Source of the DNA: Promethearchaeota archaeon
GTDB taxonomy: Archaea > Asgardarchaeota > Lokiarchaeia > Sigynarchaeales > SOKP01
Direction of reading: 5' to 3'
Assembly (NCBI GenBank): GCA_019057975.1
Contig: JAHLWJ010000247.1
Coordinates: 1 to 6,703, forward strand
Length of the DNA: 6,703 nt
Shown here: piece by piece, positions 1 to 6,024 of the stretch
Numbering within the stretch: position 1 is the stretch's first letter
Layout: each line of letters starts with the position of its first letter
Notes under the pieces: model-generated
Database searches by the model: none
What the model was told of the DNA's origin: nothing
Seen by the model: only the letters and a program-made list of their open reading frames with translations
Program-made: the position numbers and the translations under genes

Positions 1-159
1 GCTGAAGTCTTTATACATGGTATTTTAAAAAATAAGTTTAACATTTTACCTGGTGAGGCTAAATTCATCTGGAAAATAAATCGTCATTTTCCTAAAATCA
101 TTAGATATTGGTCAGATAAAAGCTATAAAAAGGCAAGAAAAAGATTAGGAAAAACATAA
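1..159 (+). CDS. C-terminal fragment of a probable short-chain dehydrogenase/reductase (SDR)
   Basis: Frame 1 is open from the window edge to a TAA stop and gives 52 residues; the start lies outside the window. The stretch resembles the tail of membrane-associated SDR enzymes of the ketosphinganine-reductase-like type: an aliphatic GILKNKFNILPG segment (last beta strand and 'I-x-PG' turn after the catalytic domain), then a helix with aromatic and basic residues (FIWKINRHFPKIIRYW) and a very basic end (KKARKRLGK). In that group this tail packs the dimer or touches the membrane. The NAD(P)-binding GxxxGxG and the YxxxK active site would lie upstream and cannot be checked, so substrate and cofactor are unknown. 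The family call rests only on tail similarity. The gene runs in the same direction as the kinase-like gene 235 bp downstream, but the structured gap suggests separate transcripts. Confidence 0.5.
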   Translation, partial: AEVFIHGILKNKFNILPGEAKFIWKINRHFPKIIRYWSDKSYKKARKRLGKT

Positions 160-172
160 TAACCTAATGGTT

Positions 173-238
173 TCTTGCTAATTTTATAAAAAGAATTAGA
201 TCATTTTACTTCAAAATGATATCTTTTCAGAAGCAAGA
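173..238 (+). repeat. Nested inverted repeat in the 3' region of the SDR gene
   Basis: An outer pair TCTTGCT (173-179) / AGCAAGA (232-238) encloses AAAAGA (189-194) / TCTTTT (222-227) and a perfect 8-bp pair ATCATTTT (200-207) / AAAATGAT (213-220) with a 5-nt loop. A competing small stem CTAATT (178-183) / AATTAG (194-199) is also possible. It begins 13 nt after the SDR stop. It could be a 3'-UTR hairpin that stabilises or ends the SDR mRNA, or a small structured RNA. No strong T-run follows the outer arm, so a bacterial-type terminator is not a good fit. AT-rich arms form easily by chance; only the 8-bp inner pair is striking. Confidence 0.4.
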
Positions 239-292
239 TTTTATAGTTAGAGCATCAAATTTTATATCTATAAAATAATAAATTGTTATATT

Positions 293-307
293 TTCACTTA
301 AAGTGAA
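293..307. promoter_or_regulatory. 15-bp perfect palindrome, possible operator
   Basis: TTCACTT (293-299), a central A (300) and AAGTGAA (301-307) form a perfect 7+1+7 palindrome. ATTGT (282-286) and ACAAT (309-313) could extend it imperfectly. Its size and short centre fit a binding site for a dimeric helix-turn-helix regulator better than an RNA hairpin, since a 1-nt loop cannot fold as such. It lies 87 bp before the start codon of the kinase-like gene and about 50 bp before its TATA-like box, a position from which an activator or repressor could act. No regulator gene is in the window and no second copy was seen. The role is inferred. Confidence 0.3.
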
Positions 308-358
308 TACAATAATTAATTATCTAGCTAAAGAAATAGTATTATTCAAAAAATAAAA

Positions 359-365
359 TTTTAAA
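359..365 (+). promoter_or_regulatory. Probable archaeal TATA box for the kinase-like gene
   Basis: TTTTAAA, preceded by A-rich sequence that could serve as a BRE, is centred 33 bp before the ATG at 395. Archaeal TATA boxes usually sit about 25-27 bp before the transcription start, which would leave a leader of only a few nucleotides. No Shine-Dalgarno sequence lies before the ATG, which fits near-leaderless translation. The background is so AT-rich that similar boxes are common, so this is tentative. Confidence 0.3.
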
Positions 366-394
366 CCAATAAAATCTTAAAAAATTCTAAAATC

Positions 395-1501
395 ATGAAA
401 AGAATAGGTTTGATAATTAATCCCATAGCCGGTATGGGAGGTATTGTTGGTCTTAAAGGGACAGATGGAGACATATATCAGAAAGCATTAAAAATGGGGG
501 CCATACCAATAACTCCACTTAGAATAAATGAAGTGCTATCCCATATTAAACACAAGGAGATGATACTTATGTTAGTAGCACCTGGTAAAATGGGGGAAGA
601 CGTTATTAAAGGAATGAATATCGAATTTGAAGTTATTGGCAAAATTGGTGAAATTACCACTGCTGAGGATACGAAAAGACTAGCAAAACAGATGCTTCAA
701 GAAGATATTGATTTACTGATTTTTTGTGGCGGAGATGGAACCGCAAGAGATATTTATGACTCAATTGGATTAGAAAAACCAGTAGTTGCTGTACCCGGAG
801 GAGTTAAAATGTACAGCTCTGTATTTTCCTTTAATCCTAGGGCAGCAGCTCAAATAATTGATGGTTTTCTGGAGGATTTTATTCAAACCGAGGATAGAGA
901 GATCTTAGATATTGATGAGAAGCTTTTTAGGAAGGATATGTTAAAATCAACTCTATACGGCTATTTAAAAGTCGTTAATTTCAGAAATCTAATACAAGCA
1001 GGGAAAAATGGTTCAAAACTCGGAAGGACTGTTGAAGAAAATAAACAAGAAATTGCAAAATATATAATTGAAGATATGAAAAAAGATACACTCTATTTAT
1101 TAGGACCGGGTACTACTGTAAAAACTATAACAGACAACTTGGGGTTGCCTAAAACTCTACTTGGTATAGATGCAATTAACAATAGAAAGATTATAGAAAA
1201 AGATTTGAATGAAAAAAGTATTCTTAAATTATTAGGAAATTTCGATGAGTCTGAGATAATAGTTTCTCCGATAGGAGGACAAGGATTTATTTTTGGAAGA
1301 GGAAATAAACAATTAACTCCAGAAGTTATAAAAAAAATCGGGAAAAAGAACATAAAAATTATTTCAACTGAAGATAAAATGAGAAATCTTCGTTGTTTAA
1401 GAGTAGATACTGGAGATAGTGATTTTGATGCAGAACTGAAAGGGCTTGTAAAAGTAATAATAGGTTATAAAGAACAATTAGTTATCGAAATTGAATGCTA
1501 A
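395..1501 (+). CDS. ATP-NAD kinase family protein (archaeal, AcoX-like type)
   Basis: The 368-aa protein belongs to the NAD kinase superfamily, in the archaeal branch that also holds acetoin-operon AcoX proteins. Visible marks are the N-terminal strand and turn IGLIINPIAGMGG (4-16), the diagnostic nucleotide-binding GGDGTARD (112-119), the VPGGVKMYSSVFSFNP segment (133-148), GPGTT (237-241) opening the C-terminal beta-rich domain, and SPIGGQGFIFGRGNKQLTP (291-309), typical of this branch. GGDGT in this superfamily binds the phosphate donor and the diphosphate of NAD; the likely reaction is phosphorylation of NAD or a related small molecule in the cytoplasm, but the true substrate of this branch is uncertain. 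It has no signal peptide or membrane segment. The ATG is chosen because the conserved first strand starts at residue 3. No Shine-Dalgarno precedes it. A QueG-like gene follows after 94 bp in the same direction. Confidence 0.85.
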   Translation: MKRIGLIINPIAGMGGIVGLKGTDGDIYQKALKMGAIPITPLRINEVLSHIKHKEMILMLVAPGKMGEDVIKGMNIEFEVIGKIGEITTAEDTKRLAKQMLQEDIDLLIFCGGDGTARDIYDSIGLEKPVVAVPGGVKMYSSVFSFNPRAAAQIIDGFLEDFIQTEDREILDIDEKLFRKDMLKSTLYGYLKVVNFRNLIQAGKNGSKLGRTVEENKQEIAKYIIEDMKKDTLYLLGPGTTVKTITDNLGLPKTLLGIDAINNRKIIEKDLNEKSILKLLGNFDESEIIVSPIGGQGFIFGRGNKQLTPEVIKKIGKKNIKIISTEDKMRNLRCLRVDTGDSDFDAELKGLVKVIIGYKEQLVIEIEC

Positions 1502-1536
1502 GATCTACTTATAGATTATATTTGGAAGAGCTTAAC

Positions 1537-1544
1537 TTATAAAA
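1537..1544 (+). promoter_or_regulatory. Possible TATA box for the QueG-like gene
   Basis: TTATAAAA is centred about 56 bp before the ATG at 1596, within the 94-bp gap after the kinase-like gene. A second candidate, TTTTAAAA at 1555-1562, is centred about 37 bp before the ATG. Either could drive this gene alone with a short leader. No Shine-Dalgarno is visible before the ATG, which favours a separate transcript over translation inside an operon mRNA. Not decisive in such AT-rich DNA. Confidence 0.25.
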
Positions 1545-1595
1545 TGATTTTGGATTTTAAAATATCATATTAATTAGATTTTAAATGGTAAAATT

Positions 1596-2711
1596 ATGGA
1601 GAAAAGCGAAGTAATAAAAAAGGCGTTAGAATTAGGTTTTGAAGATATTGGGTTTACAACTATGGAACCATTTGAATCTCAAAAAGAGATTTTGGGTTCT
1701 AGAAAAGAAGAATATGCATGGGCTTTAAAAAAAGGTATTGCACTCATAAAAGGTCTAGATCCTAAAAATATATTGCATGATGGTAAATCTATTATTGTTT
1801 TAATTGATGTCTATTTCAAAGAAGGATTTCCTTCAGGTTTAGAGGGATATTTTGGTCGTGCATATTTGGATGATGATCGTATGACAAAGGGTCAATTATA
1901 TCAAAGGCTTAAAGCATTTAGAGGCTATTTACGAGACAATGGAATTGATTCTAGGGCACCATTTAATATCCCACATCGATTAACAGCAGCTAGAGCGGGA
2001 TTGGGGACTTTTGGAAAGAATAATTTTCTCTATTCAAATAGAATTGCACGAAAAAGTTCTTGGATATCTCCTATACCCTTAATAGTTGATTATGAATTCG
2101 AGCCTGATGAGCCTACTATTGAGGTTGGGTGCCCAAAATGGTGTAAAAATACTTGCATTGCTTCTTGCCCTACTGGTGCTCTTAGTGCACCAAATAAAAT
2201 CGATCCTCGAAAATGTATTTCTTATCTTAGTTATTATCAAGAAGGAATAACACCATTAGAGATCCGCGAGCAGATGGGTACTTGGGTTTATGGATGTGAT
2301 CGATGCCAAGAAGTTTGTCCACGTAATAGACCTTGGCTCTCTCAAGACTTACCTCTTAATAAAAGAGTGGTTGCTAAAATGAAGGATTTTGACTTATCCA
2401 ACTTGCTTCATATGGATAAAAAATATTATCAAACACGAATTTGGTCTCATATGTTTTACATGTCATTTAATGAGACATGGCGGTGGAAAATGAACGCAGC
2501 AAGAGCAATGGGAAATACACTTGATCCTAAATATATCCCAGAATTAATTCGAGGTTTTGAAGAAAATCAAGATAATCGTGTAAAAGGAATGATCGCATGG
2601 GCTTTGGGACGAATCGGTGGAAAGGTTGCCAAAAGTGCCTTAGAAGGATTTAAACCCAAAAGTAATGATCTTGTTAAAGAAGAAATCGAAATGGCTTTAA
2701 AGAAGTTTTAA
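1596..2711 (+). CDS. QueG-like double [4Fe-4S] protein with C-terminal HEAT repeats
   Basis: This 371-aa cytoplasmic protein has the layout of bacterial epoxyqueuosine reductase (QueG), a cobalamin and iron-sulfur enzyme related to reductive dehalogenases. An N-terminal DUF1730-like domain (about 1-170) contains GIDSRAP (116-122), whose D118 may match the QueG acid residue, and AARAGLGTFGKNNFL (131-145), the cobalamin-side signature. A two-cluster ferredoxin domain follows, with C179, C183, C187, C191-P, C207, C234, C237 and C241-P; CPTGAL, RKCISYLSYYQEGI and YGCDRCQEVCP are near textbook QueG. The tail (about 294-371) holds about two HEAT-type helical repeats, as in many QueG proteins. The first cysteine group is spaced C-x3-C-x3-C-x3-CP instead of the usual C-x2-C-x2-C-x3-CP. 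Archaea are not known to make queuosine, so another reductive role is likely; the substrate is unknown. There is no TAT signal as in respiratory dehalogenases. The ATG at 1585 is out of frame, supporting the start at 1596. Confidence 0.8.
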   Translation: MEKSEVIKKALELGFEDIGFTTMEPFESQKEILGSRKEEYAWALKKGIALIKGLDPKNILHDGKSIIVLIDVYFKEGFPSGLEGYFGRAYLDDDRMTKGQLYQRLKAFRGYLRDNGIDSRAPFNIPHRLTAARAGLGTFGKNNFLYSNRIARKSSWISPIPLIVDYEFEPDEPTIEVGCPKWCKNTCIASCPTGALSAPNKIDPRKCISYLSYYQEGITPLEIREQMGTWVYGCDRCQEVCPRNRPWLSQDLPLNKRVVAKMKDFDLSNLLHMDKKYYQTRIWSHMFYMSFNETWRWKMNAARAMGNTLDPKYIPELIRGFEENQDNRVKGMIAWALGRIGGKVAKSALEGFKPKSNDLVKEEIEMALKKF

Positions 2712-2719
2712 TAACAATT

Positions 2720-2733
2720 AAAAAAAAAATAAA
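2720..2733 (-). terminator. T-run terminator after the AOR gene
   Basis: On the minus strand the AOR stop codon is followed at once by CTTTA and then ten T residues (the A-run at 2720-2729 on the plus strand). Archaeal transcription commonly ends at such T-tracts without a hairpin. It sits in the 23-bp gap between the convergent QueG-like and AOR genes. No matching T-run serves the plus strand, so the QueG-like transcript probably runs into the 3' end of the AOR gene. Confidence 0.55.
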
Positions 2734-2734
2734 G

Positions 2735-4615
2735 TTAGTTTACTATATTTAAATCCCTTAATTTCTCATCTGTGGGGCGACCAGTTTCCCAATCCCAACC
2801 TCTAAGTTTGTAATATTCTTTTAAGTTTTGATCTATATCGATTTTCACATCACTAGTTTTTCCTGATTTTAGAACTTTAAGAACATGATTAGGTAATCTA
2901 TCATCAGCTCTAGTTATTCCTAAATTACAGTTTATAACCCTTTTTAGAGTATTGATTCTTTCACCAACGGATACGAGCGATTTCCTATCATAGTTAAAAC
3001 CTGTTGCTGCATTAATATGTCCTATAAAATGCTCGAGACTAGGATTTTTAAAATTACAATTTACAGCAGAATCATCGATAGCCCTTATATCTTGCAATGC
3101 CATAACTCCTTTCTCTCTTCTTTTAATGGAAGCCCGATCTCCTGACTTAATTCTTAATCTAGAATAATTAATGGATCCCATTTCTACGGTAAACCAGTCA
3201 CATTTTTCATGATTGGCACCTACGCAACATGTTACATAACTTAAAGCTTGTCCGGCAAAGGCTCGAGGATCATGCATAGGAATTTCTAATCCTTTAACAT
3301 GAGCAGCTAATTCTGGGTCTACTCCAAATTCCTTCGCCATCGATTGTACACCTTCCGCCAAAATGTTGCCGATACTTTCTCTTTTTGAAATCAGTTCGAT
3401 TAAATCTAAAAGTAGTTCTCCATTCCCCCAATGAATTTCCTCAAAGTTAATCTTATTTAGTGACTGCTTTATTTTTTCAGTGCCAAGTTTGTTCTCAACC
3501 AAATATATTAAGAAAGCAATGCTTACACCGCATGAAATTGTATCCATTCCATAAACATTGCATAAATGATGAGCTAAAATTACGCTTTTAGATTCAAATA
3601 CACCACATAAAGGCCCGAATGCAGCAACTGATTCATACTCAGGTCCATCTACCCTAATTTCTGTACCTTTATATTCTATAATAGTTTGTTTTCCACATTT
3701 TATTGTGCAACCAGCGCATCCATAATCTAATACAGGATATTCCTCTCTTAATGTTTTTCCTGTTAACTTTTCAGCTAAAAATTCGGTTTCTGTAAAATAA
3801 TATGCAGGAGTATCACCAAGAGCCATTCCTATATCAAGATAACCGTTTGTCCCATATAAAGTAAACAAAAAGGATCCTAAACTCCCAATTGCATCTCCTT
3901 TTGCTGCTTCTTCAGCCTCTTTAATCATTTCTTTACCGATGTTACTATCCGCTATTTGGACTCTACCGCTTCCGATAACCGCTAAAGCTTTTACATTTTT
4001 TGATGCCATAACTGAACCTAATCCACATCTTCCAATCGCTCTTCCCTCATCATTTATCATTCCAGCATATTTTACTAAATTCTCAGCAGCTAATCCAATT
4101 GTTACTACTCTTACTCTTTCTTTATTTAACTCTTCCTTTATGAGTGTTTGTGTCTCATAAGTATCTTTCCCCCAATATTTACTTGCATCTTTAAACTCAA
4201 TAGTTTTATCATGAATATATAAATATATTGGCGTATTAGATTTACCAGTAATAACTATTGCATCAAAACCACTATTTCGTAGAGATATACAGAAATAACC
4301 CCCAGAAGAACTTTCCCCCCATATTTTTGTAAGTGGGGATATCGCAGTCACTGTATATCTACCAGAGGATGGTCTTATTGTACCTGTTACCGGTCCAGTA
4401 GCAAAAATTAAAGGATTAATCTCATTTAATGGATCTTCTTTTAAAGTTTCATAATCTGCTTCTGATAGTAAATCATATGTCAATTTTGCGCTTAATCCAG
4501 TTCCTCCTAAGTATTCTCTTGCAATTTGGGGATTTAAATCTTTAGTTTCCCAGCTTTTATTATTTAAATCGATAAAAGCAATTTTTCCATTATAGCCAAT
4601 TAAGTTTTCGCTCAT
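2735..4615 (-). CDS. Tungsten-type aldehyde:ferredoxin oxidoreductase (AOR) family protein
   Basis: The 626-aa protein matches the usual length of AOR enzymes, which use a tungsten (rarely molybdenum) bis-pterin cofactor and one [4Fe-4S] cluster to oxidise aldehydes to carboxylates and reduce ferredoxin in the cytoplasm. The N-terminal domain has YLGGTGLSAKL (35-45), the pterin-binding PSSGRYTVTAISPLTKIWGE (82-101), SGGYF and GFDAIVITGK, then GRCGLGSVMASKNVKA (195-210). The cluster ligands are C300, C303 and C307 (C-x2-C-x3-C) and probably C520 in DDSAVNC. GPEYE (324-328), GMDTIS (356-361), KGLEIPMHDPR (441-451) and GANH (467-470) are also family motifs; the Glu and the His of GANH are candidates for the residues near the metal. 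C463, C464 and C472 lie beside that His and are unusual. The sequence does not show the substrate. The gene lies 22 bp after the alcohol dehydrogenase gene, so the product of that enzyme is the likely substrate. Confidence 0.92.
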   Translation of the reverse strand: MSENLIGYNGKIAFIDLNNKSWETKDLNPQIAREYLGGTGLSAKLTYDLLSEADYETLKEDPLNEINPLIFATGPVTGTIRPSSGRYTVTAISPLTKIWGESSSGGYFCISLRNSGFDAIVITGKSNTPIYLYIHDKTIEFKDASKYWGKDTYETQTLIKEELNKERVRVVTIGLAAENLVKYAGMINDEGRAIGRCGLGSVMASKNVKALAVIGSGRVQIADSNIGKEMIKEAEEAAKGDAIGSLGSFLFTLYGTNGYLDIGMALGDTPAYYFTETEFLAEKLTGKTLREEYPVLDYGCAGCTIKCGKQTIIEYKGTEIRVDGPEYESVAAFGPLCGVFESKSVILAHHLCNVYGMDTISCGVSIAFLIYLVENKLGTEKIKQSLNKINFEEIHWGNGELLLDLIELISKRESIGNILAEGVQSMAKEFGVDPELAAHVKGLEIPMHDPRAFAGQALSYVTCCVGANHEKCDWFTVEMGSINYSRLRIKSGDRASIKRREKGVMALQDIRAIDDSAVNCNFKNPSLEHFIGHINAATGFNYDRKSLVSVGERINTLKRVINCNLGITRADDRLPNHVLKVLKSGKTSDVKIDIDQNLKEYYKLRGWDWETGRPTDEKLRDLNIVN

Positions 4616-4621
4616 TTACTT

Positions 4622-4627
4622 CCCTCT
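4622..4627 (-). promoter_or_regulatory. Ribosome binding site of the AOR gene
   Basis: The minus strand reads AGAGGG followed by AAGTAA and the ATG, a good Shine-Dalgarno match at 6-nt spacing. It lies inside the 22-bp gap after the alcohol dehydrogenase stop and supports both the start at 4615 and translation of AOR from a shared mRNA. The plus-strand genes have no such site. Confidence 0.6.
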
Positions 4628-4637
4628 TTTTAAATAA

Positions 4638-5930
4638 TTAAAAATCTATATTTTTTCCATCCCAAGCATACTCAAAAATCTTTTTATAAAGACTTACGGT
4701 CATAGGTCGGTAAGAGAGAAGACTTACTGCATCATCTTCGGCGTATTCTGCTAAAAGCGCAATTTTATCCATATATTCATCTTTATTAATTGCAGGTTCA
4801 TTCAGATCTTTTACGCATGTGGGGCCATCTATAGAATGGATGAAATCATTAAGTGCACCTAAAAAATCTTTAAGCAGTGTATCCCTATCCTTATTTCCAA
4901 GTTCTACACCAAAAATTGGACATAAGTCTTTCCATCTATCAGTAACTTTTGCTTGAAATCCTATTGAATATGGTAGAAACAGACCTACAGCAAGACCATG
5001 ATGGACATTGAATATTTTTCCAAAACTATGACCCAAAGAATGATCTATTCCTGGTAAACTATTTCCAAATCCAAGTCCTGCTAATGTTGCAGCCATCTGC
5101 ATATGACTTCTAGCTTCTATATCACCTTTACCATATTTGTAAGCTCGTGGAAGATATTTTACAGTTTCTTTTATAGCGGTTAGATTAAGTGCATCAATAA
5201 GTGGAGTTCCCCAATTTGAAACATAACTTCCAACAGCATGAGCAAGAGCGTCTAATCCAGTTCCTTTTGTTAAGAAGGGAGGCATATCTTCTACAAAGTC
5301 AGTATCTAAAATAGCTATATCTGGAACTAATTCAGGCCATGTAATTTCAAATTTTTTATAAGGTGTTCTATTTGTATCTGTTAAAACAGCGGCATTAGTA
5401 ACTTCCGATCCTGTTCCTGAAGTAGTAGGAATTGCTACTAGATATCTAATTTTCTTGCGTAATCCTAAAGGACTACCGAGAGGCAAAAGCATATAAAGAT
5501 TAGTTTCAGGTTTTTCATATTTAAGCATAATTACTTTAGCAGCATCCATAACACTCCCTCCACCGATTGCTATTATGGCTGTAGGTTTAAATTCTTCGCA
5601 AATTTTGACTCCCTCTTCAATGTTTATTAAAGGGACTTCTGGTTCTATATTAGAATAAATTCTATAAACTACTTCACAATATTCAAGGCTTTCAGTGACT
5701 TTAGATGCAAATTTTTTGGTAAAAGAGTCTGTTATGATTAGAGCTCTTCTATTTTCCTTATCAATAAAAGCTTCTAGATCTCCTGCCATTGAAAGAATAC
5801 CAGTTTTACCGATATACAATTTCGGTGATCTGAATGAACTTGTTATACCTCTAATAGCTTTACCACCAAATAAACCCATCATATCCTTAATCATTTGTTG
5901 TTCATACCAAGTAGGTTGTTTTTGACTCAT
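4638..5930 (-). CDS. Iron-containing (group III) alcohol dehydrogenase
   Basis: The 430-aa protein is a metal-dependent, NAD(P)-linked alcohol dehydrogenase of the FucO/AdhB fold, converting an alcohol and its aldehyde or ketone reversibly in the cytoplasm. GGGSVMDAAK (123-132) binds the cofactor diphosphate; PTTSGTGSEVTNAAV (168-182) is the second cofactor motif. The metal site is D227 and H231 in GTGLDALAHAV, H297 in GIDHSLGHSFG and H311 in VHHG; H301 is the extra conserved histidine of that motif, so the active site looks complete. The C-terminal half is helical as expected. About 34 residues precede the usual first strand (PKLYIGKTG), making it slightly longer than the usual 380-400 aa; internal Met codons at 13, 17 and 18 have no better ribosome site. 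It is followed closely by AOR, which could consume or supply its aldehyde. Substrate and cofactor preference cannot be read from sequence. Confidence 0.92.
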   Translation of the reverse strand: MSQKQPTWYEQQMIKDMMGLFGGKAIRGITSSFRSPKLYIGKTGILSMAGDLEAFIDKENRRALIITDSFTKKFASKVTESLEYCEVVYRIYSNIEPEVPLINIEEGVKICEEFKPTAIIAIGGGSVMDAAKVIMLKYEKPETNLYMLLPLGSPLGLRKKIRYLVAIPTTSGTGSEVTNAAVLTDTNRTPYKKFEITWPELVPDIAILDTDFVEDMPPFLTKGTGLDALAHAVGSYVSNWGTPLIDALNLTAIKETVKYLPRAYKYGKGDIEARSHMQMAATLAGLGFGNSLPGIDHSLGHSFGKIFNVHHGLAVGLFLPYSIGFQAKVTDRWKDLCPIFGVELGNKDRDTLLKDFLGALNDFIHSIDGPTCVKDLNEPAINKDEYMDKIALLAEYAEDDAVSLLSYRPMTVSLYKKIFEYAWDGKNIDF

Positions 5931-5940
5931 AGATAATCTA

Positions 5941-5948
5941 CTCTCTTT
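5941..5948 (-). promoter_or_regulatory. Weak ribosome binding site of the alcohol dehydrogenase gene
   Basis: The minus strand reads AAAGAGAG 10 nt before the ATG at 5930. The purine run only partly matches the archaeal anti-Shine-Dalgarno and the spacing is a little long. It supports this start over the internal Met codons, but weakly. Confidence 0.3.
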
Positions 5949-5986
5949 AATTTTTTTAATTTTTATTTAGATCTCTAATAAAGTTG

Positions 5987-5994
5987 TTAATATA
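5987..5994 (-). promoter_or_regulatory. Possible TATA box for the alcohol dehydrogenase-AOR unit
   Basis: The minus strand reads TATATTAA, which would place the transcription start near 5965 and give a leader of about 35 nt holding the purine run at 5948-5941. CTAATA (5975-5980) and TATTAG (5997-6002) flank it as a small inverted pair. TTTATTAA at 6019-6012 is an alternative box. The 230-bp gap before this gene argues for its own promoter, but the exact box is a guess in very AT-rich DNA. Confidence 0.25.
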
Positions 5995-6024
5995 GATATT
6001 AGTTAAGGTTATTAATAAATACCA

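Noticed and set aside
160..394. CRISPR array or tandem repeats in the gap before the kinase-like gene
   Set aside because: Repeats there are inverted and single-copy; no regularly spaced direct repeat unit is present. GC-A-A-TTTTATA-like pairs near 177 and 233 are short and AT-rich.
478..1353. Two minus-strand open frames (478-660 and 1093-1353) that look hydrophobic, like membrane peptides
   Set aside because: They are shadows of the kinase-like gene; the Ile/Phe/Pro bias comes from reading its Lys/Asn/Gly codons backwards.
1596..2711. Respiratory reductive dehalogenase (RdhA)
   Set aside because: There is no TAT signal and no membrane anchor gene nearby; the RKCISYL and YGCDRCQEVCP motifs and the HEAT tail fit QueG-like proteins better.
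3939..4160. 73-codon open frame on the plus strand inside the AOR gene
   Set aside because: It is antisense to the conserved GRCGLGSVMASK region of AOR and has no signals of its own.
5695..5925. Open frame on the plus strand, antisense to the alcohol dehydrogenase N-terminus
   Set aside because: The opposite strand encodes conserved alcohol dehydrogenase sequence, the predicted peptide resembles no family, and no promoter or ribosome site is seen.
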